A DNA stretch of 64,000 bases from Bolinopsis microptera. Taxonomy: Eukaryota > Ctenophora > Tentaculata > Lobata > Bolinopsidae. The notes below the pieces were generated by a model, which did not search any database, was not told the origin of the DNA, and saw only the letters and a program-made list of their open reading frames with translations. Location of the stretch: assembly GCF_026151205.1 (NCBI RefSeq), contig NC_087083.1, forward strand, positions 3,886,460 to 3,950,459. Direction: 5' to 3'. Shown here piece by piece: positions 59,745-64,000 of the stretch (the first letter of the stretch is position 1; each line of letters opens with the position of its first letter). The translations under genes and the position numbers were made by a program.

Positions 59745-59832
59745 CCCTCAAGCCAGTAAGAAAAAGATCGGATTTAAACCTGGTGGATACAGTTTAGCCG
59801 CAGGAGTCAAAGGTGCTAGAAACATATCCGAG
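59745..59832 (+). CDS. Internal exon after the Pro/Arg-rich exon
   Basis: Acceptor GCGTTTTATTTTCAG, donor CCGAG|GTAAAT. 88 nt; one base completes the Gly codon from the exon at 52079, then PQASKKKIGFKPGGYSLA and AGVKGARNISE, ending in phase 0. The only other frames have early stops. Lys/Gly-rich and protein-like, but the family is unknown. The 7.7-kb intron between the two exons contains the whole segmental duplication. Confidence 0.6.
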
Positions 59833-60458
59833 GTAAATGGTTATTATATACACTTTCACTTTCACTTTCACTTTCACTTTGAGTCTTTCACTTTCACTCT
59901 CACTTCTCTCCCATTTTCATTTTGTTGTCACTCTACTTGTAGTTTCACTCCTGTTTCATCTTCCTCTTCATTTTCCCGATCACACATAGTTTAAAAGTTG
60001 CGGGGGAACGGAATCGCTGAAAATGGTATTTATTTCCGTTTGACTTAAATATTTGATGTTTTATGGTCTCGGGCTGGGTCAAAGTACTAGTACATCGTCC
60101 GGGCAAGGAGGGGACTAGTGTTACCATAGTTACTAGGGTAACTATAGTAACTTATAGGATAAGGGTTTGAGCGAAGGTTTAAATTCGGGGTGACGAACTT
60201 TGTGAGATGAAACTATAAGTATAACGAGGAAAGAGAAGCAGAACCGCTTCAAGAAGCCATACAATTGACCAGACTGTAGTCGGCCGTTATCTTAGACCCC
60301 TCCGAAAGCAGTTACAAATACCAGGGTATAAAAATAACCTACTTGTAAAAATGAACTAAGCCCGAACATAAAATATTAACATCAGCACCTTGGTCTTTAA
60401 AACATACCTAACTTTAAAACTGTAGATCTACAGACCCCAATACCATGTCCACTGTAAC

Positions 60459-60580
60459 ACCACGTGTTAAACCTGTCACGTGTTAAACCTGCCACGTGTT
60501 AAACCTGCCACGTGTTAAACCTGCCACGTGTTAAACCTGTCACGTGCTAAACCTGCCACGTGTTAAACGTGTCACGTATC
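60459..60580. repeat. 16-bp minisatellite (CACGTGTTAAACCTGC)n
   Basis: Eight units, E-box CACGTG kept in all but the last (CACGTA). The remainder of 59833-61768 holds a CTTTCA microsatellite (59855-59895), TATGGTTAC repeats (59620-59690, before the array) and a GA run (61271-61297), with no supported gene. Confidence 0.9.
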
Positions 60581-61437
60581 CATGGTGATATTAGCATTTA
60601 ATTATGACTTGTTATTGATCTATTACGCTCCAACTGGTCTAACAGCGGATACCGGGATACCGTCACGAGAAATAATCGTTACAATTCGCCCTGTATTAGC
60701 TTCAATTCAGAGAGCTAACAGTTTGATTCCTAATATGGGTTTGTTTTAGCTGTGGTTTGCATCTCGCGAAATAATCGCCACTACCCACTACCATACATGG
60801 GCATGTTTAGAATTGGTCGCCTGGTAATACAATGCGTTATGAGAGTCGCGCCCCTGCTATGTAGCTGTTCGCTATTGAATTATTTCCGCGTGACTTTTAC
60901 GGGAAACCCCCTCAAGTACTTTAATCACCAAATTCCAGCCGATTCGTTAAATCAAGATACCTTAAGAGTTAAAATCTGATTAGAATTCTCCTTCAACTGG
61001 ACCGGAGCCAGGAATATCCCTTCAAATTACAATTACAACAAATTACAGCTTCAAATTACAACTACCTTATTGGCTGGGTTTCAGAGCTGTTCACAACTTG
61101 TAGGAGCGCAGCGCTGTCACCAGGCCGGCCTGGTAACCCTGGCAACCCTTTATTAGGTCGCACTATTCCGGGCTACATGTATATACCGGATAGGTTTATC
61201 AGGTCGCACTATTCTTCAGTAATTTATTTATGTTACAGTACCTCGTGTGTCGTTGTCCTAGCACCTCCTAGAGAGAGAGAGAGAGAGAGAGAGAGAGCAC
61301 CTCCAAACCTCGCACTATTCCTCAGTGCGAGCTCCTCCCAACCTCCCTACTGCTGACTGACGCGCTGTGTTTAAATACGGCGCTTTGTTGTTGCGGTCAG
61401 CCGTCCTCGTCAGTCTAACTGTCTGGTGCTTTTTAAA

Positions 61438-61520
61438 CTTTCCGGTACCGTAAAACTGTCGGTATTTTCTGGTGCCGTAAAACTGTCGGTATTTTCTGGT
61501 GTCGTAAAACTGTCCGATAT
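61438..61520. repeat. 27-bp repeat (GGTATTTTCTGGTGCCGTAAAACTGTC)
   Basis: Three units. The minus-strand open frame over it (RKYRQFYGT repeats) follows from the unit length. Confidence 0.8.
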
Positions 61521-61768
61521 TTTGAAACTGCCAGTCTAGAATAGTAGTCAAGGTTCAATTGTTTACAGTTTGGTGTTTACAGCCTGATAGTAGCTCCACC
61601 CAGTACCCTGTACCACACGGTCTACAGATCAACGAGAATAGTCACATGACTTAGTTCAAACTGGTCACGTGATTTAGTAAATATGTTAGATCTGGACAGA
61701 ATAGCGTTTTTAATAGTGTCATCTTTGTTCTTTTGTTAAGGGCGCCTAATATTGTTATGAATTAATCT

Positions 61769-63457
61769 GAGTGGAGTTGGGTTAAAAACATATAAGAGAT
61801 ACGATGATTTAACTTGTAGAAGCTTTCAATAAACATGTGTTAATCGTCGTCAGCTGAATGTGATGTGGTGGACAATGCTTATATGTGATTGAGTGGTGTC
61901 AGGGATGGAGGGTGGGGGAGGTGTGGGTGGGAAAGTGAAAATTACAGTACAATGTCAATAAAAATTTAGTCTTCTGTTGAGGTTGAGAAGGAAATGCCAG
62001 ATGGTCTTGACTTTAAGGATTTGGCAATTTTAGGAAGAATGGGGTCCCAGAGGGAACTACATTTGGGTGCGCGGTCTGTTCTGTTCATAGCGGGTTGTCG
62101 TATTTGTATAGCTGCGTGTTCTGTGAGGTCAAGTTGGGAGCGTGAGGTGAGGGATTTGAGGACTTCGATGTTGTTCCAGGAGATGGTGTGGCCGGTGGTC
62201 AGGGCATGATGTGCAGGGGCTGATTTGATTCTGTCTGTGGATTCGTCGATGGCGTTGTTGAGTCTGTAACATCGTTCGTGTTCTTTCATGCGGTGGACCA
62301 AGGGTCTGTAGGTCTGTCCGGCGTATTTGGAGGGGCACTGTGAGCAGGAAATTTCGTAGATGGTGTTGGGAGTGAGGTGAGTAGGGGGTGTGGTCTTCGT
62401 TTTGGTGAGGAGGTTGCAGAGGGAGGTAGCAGAGGAGTGGGTGACTTTGATGTCGTGTTGTCCGAGTATCTTGGAGATGGGTTTGGATAGGGAGGGATGG
62501 AAAGGAAGAGAAACACTAAGGGCATGTTCACGGGTCTGTCGGTTGAATGAGGCTAGGGATTGGTGGCGAGAGGGGTTGGTGAATTTCCGTTGTACTTCGT
62601 CCATGATGGTGGTGATGCGGTGAGGAGGGAAGCCGTTCTGGAGGCAAACGTGTCGTACTGTCTGGAGTTCGTCGTCAAGGTGTTGGGGTGAGCAGATGTT
62701 GTGGGCTCTTCTGGTCAGTGATCGGATGACTGCGTTCTTAGATGAGTTGGTGGTGCAGGAAGAGTACTTGGTGTAGAGGTTGGTGTGGGTGGGTTTTCTG
62801 TAGACTGATGTGGATTTGTCAGGGTGGATGAGAACGTCAAGGAAGGGTATAGTTCCGTCTGTAGAGGGATGTTCTTGGGTAAAGTTGAGGTCTTCAGTAA
62901 GGGAGTTAAGGAATGTAAGGAAGGATTCTGCGTGGTTTCTGTCTCTGAAAGATCCAAGGCCGTCGTCAACGAAATGGGAGTAAGTGTTCGGAGGGTCAGG
63001 ACATGAGGATAAAGCTAAGGTCTCGATTTCAGCAAGGCGGATTTCAGCTAGTTCAACAATGAGGGGGGATCCCATTGTACCACCTTCGTCTTGGGAGTAG
63101 AAGGAGCCGTTGAATTCAAGGTATGAGTTGTCAAGGCAAAAGTTGATAAGGGAGCCTATGGTGGTGGTGGTGACATTGGAGGGAAGACGAGAGGGGTTCT
63201 GTTCAAAGGAGGAGATGACAGTTTTGAGAGCTAGGCGCATGTCACAGGAGGTGTACAAGGATTGGACGTCTAAGGAGGCGTGGTAGTGGAAGGAGGGATT
63301 GAGAGAGGAGTCGAAGCGATGTTTGAAGTCGGAAGAGTCTTTGAGGCGTAAGGGGTTCTGGGCTAGGGGTTTGAGGAAAGATGCGAGGACTTTGTGGAGG
63401 GCTTGGAGGGGGGTGTTGTAGAAGCTGACTACGGGACGGAATTAATGACTACGGGAC
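61769..63457 (-). mobile_element. Penelope-like retroelement, 5'-truncated, with 15-bp target duplication
   Basis: GTTATGAATTAATCT occurs exactly at 61754-61768 and 63458-63472, flanking the element. The 5' end (63457 side) stops inside the reverse transcriptase, and the last bases there (GACTACGGGACG) are repeated in tandem at 63427 and 63447. This fits an incomplete reverse transcription event. The 3' end lies at 61769. Confidence 0.85.
61966..63446 (-). CDS. Penelope-like reverse transcriptase plus GIY-YIG endonuclease, N-terminally truncated
   Basis: Open for ~490 codons to the TAG at 61966. The frame already carries coding sense above 63258: RPVVSFYNTPLQALHKVL is the conserved RPIVS region, and HASLDVQSLYTS is catalytic motif A. 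Then EGGTMGSPL (motif B), YSHFVDDGLGSF (motif C with the DD pair), IPFLDVLI and VYRKPTHTNLYTKYSS. The zinc and nuclease part reads IYEISCSQC, then KYAGQTYRPLVHRMKEH, with HHALTTGH further on. No internal stop is seen, so the insertion looks young. The N-terminal part of the polymerase is lost, so it is not autonomous. Antisense frames are shadows. Confidence 0.9.
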
Positions 63458-63505
63458 GTTATGAATTAATCTCCGTTATTTGTTACGACTGATTTCTCTT
63501 TACAG

Positions 63506-63577
63506 ATGTTTAGTAACTGTAACGGTACTCGTAACGGCACTCGTTTGATTTTGTCTTCGCAGAGAAATCAAACTTAA
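63506..63577 (+). CDS. Candidate terminal exon after the 59832 donor
   Basis: Acceptor GATTTCTCTTTACAG, then MFSNCNGTRNGTRLILSS QRNQT and TAA in phase 0, as required by the donor at 59832. Splice-site quality is good but the peptide is short and unrecognised. It lies only 33 bp from the Penelope insertion, which would be intronic. Confidence 0.35.
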   Translation: MFSNCNGTRNGTRLILSSQRNQT

Positions 63578-64000
63578 ACCACAAACTTAACTTTATTGGG
63601 TTTGTTATTACCTTATATGGGCATCACGTGATTTGTGATGAAATCATCTGCTGACCGTTGGTCTGCAGTGTAGAGGGTTTATAAAGTTATGAGGGCTGAT
63701 TTCTTTTGGTGTTTTAAAGATTTTTCATCGTCGGTTTTTCAGTTGTTTCATTTTGTTTTGGCAGAGACATTTTGTGCAGCCGTGATCACTGTCATTCGGT
63801 CCCATAAAACTCAAACCAAAAACATAACTTCATTGGGTTTATGATCCAATAATAGTACTATCCAAGCATGGCCACAACTCTGGTCAAATCATCTGCTAAA
63901 ATATGTAAAGTGTTATTCTGCGGTAAGGGTATGGTGTGAACTTCTCTCTTCTCGATCATGGTATAGATGACGAGTGAAGACTCACAAGGAAGCCACACTT
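63578..64000. other. Right end of window, no gene supported
   Basis: Includes a second CArG plus E-box composite (CCTTATATGG at 63611, CACGTG at 63625). Confidence 0.5.

Overview
The window is animal-type nuclear DNA from a repeat-rich invertebrate. The evidence is GT-AG introns of 0.15 to about 17 kb, a split gene for a PA28-type proteasome activator, GIY-YIG Penelope-like retroelements, hAT-type MITEs and dozens of minisatellites. Nothing looks prokaryotic. I cannot name the phylum. Most long open frames here are minisatellites read through without stops, so genes were read mainly from splice sites, codon phase and protein-like composition.

Layout. 0.8-3.9 kb (+): the last two exons of a gene whose tail is Ser/Thr/Pro-rich. 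6.5-7.65 kb: a short Penelope-like fragment between 68-bp inverted repeats. 9.5-9.85 kb: a tRNA-headed SINE candidate. 12.5-15.4 kb (-), perhaps from 18.5 kb: a PSME/PA28 (REG) family gene. Its exons agree in phase at every junction, and its introns are filled with TAACCTAGT-like and G-rich minisatellites. 18.9-22.6 kb: CRE-containing, G-rich and 10-bp arrays. 23.75-27.79 kb: a 4-kb satellite with a 45-bp unit, about 90 copies. 27.9-28.25 and 37.26-37.59 kb: hAT-like MITEs.

28.5-34.4 kb (+): large exons of an unrecognised Ser/Thr/Pro-rich protein, with peptide repeats (MTSRD) made from a DNA repeat combining a CRE and an E-box. Possible continuations lie at 43.0-44.2, 50.1, 51.98, 59.75 and 63.5 kb. 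Some are linked by matching intron phase, but this may be more than one gene or promoter. 35.4-36.4 kb (-): a Penelope-like C-terminal fragment. 44.3-45.68 kb: a near-perfect 1.37-kb foldback element bounded by TTAA. 51.4-51.9 kb: a 7-bp array. 54.2-59.3 kb: a tandem segmental duplication of about 2.6 kb, holding a CArG/E-box palindrome, with a small MITE in one copy only. 61.77-63.46 kb (-): a 5'-truncated Penelope-like element with reverse transcriptase and GIY-YIG domains and a perfect 15-bp target duplication.

The overall pattern is that a few transcription-factor-like words recur far too often: TGACGTCA, CACGTG, CCTTATATGG and CCAAT/ATTGG. They often occur as the invariant core of unrelated minisatellites, in fixed combinations, and some have entered coding exons.
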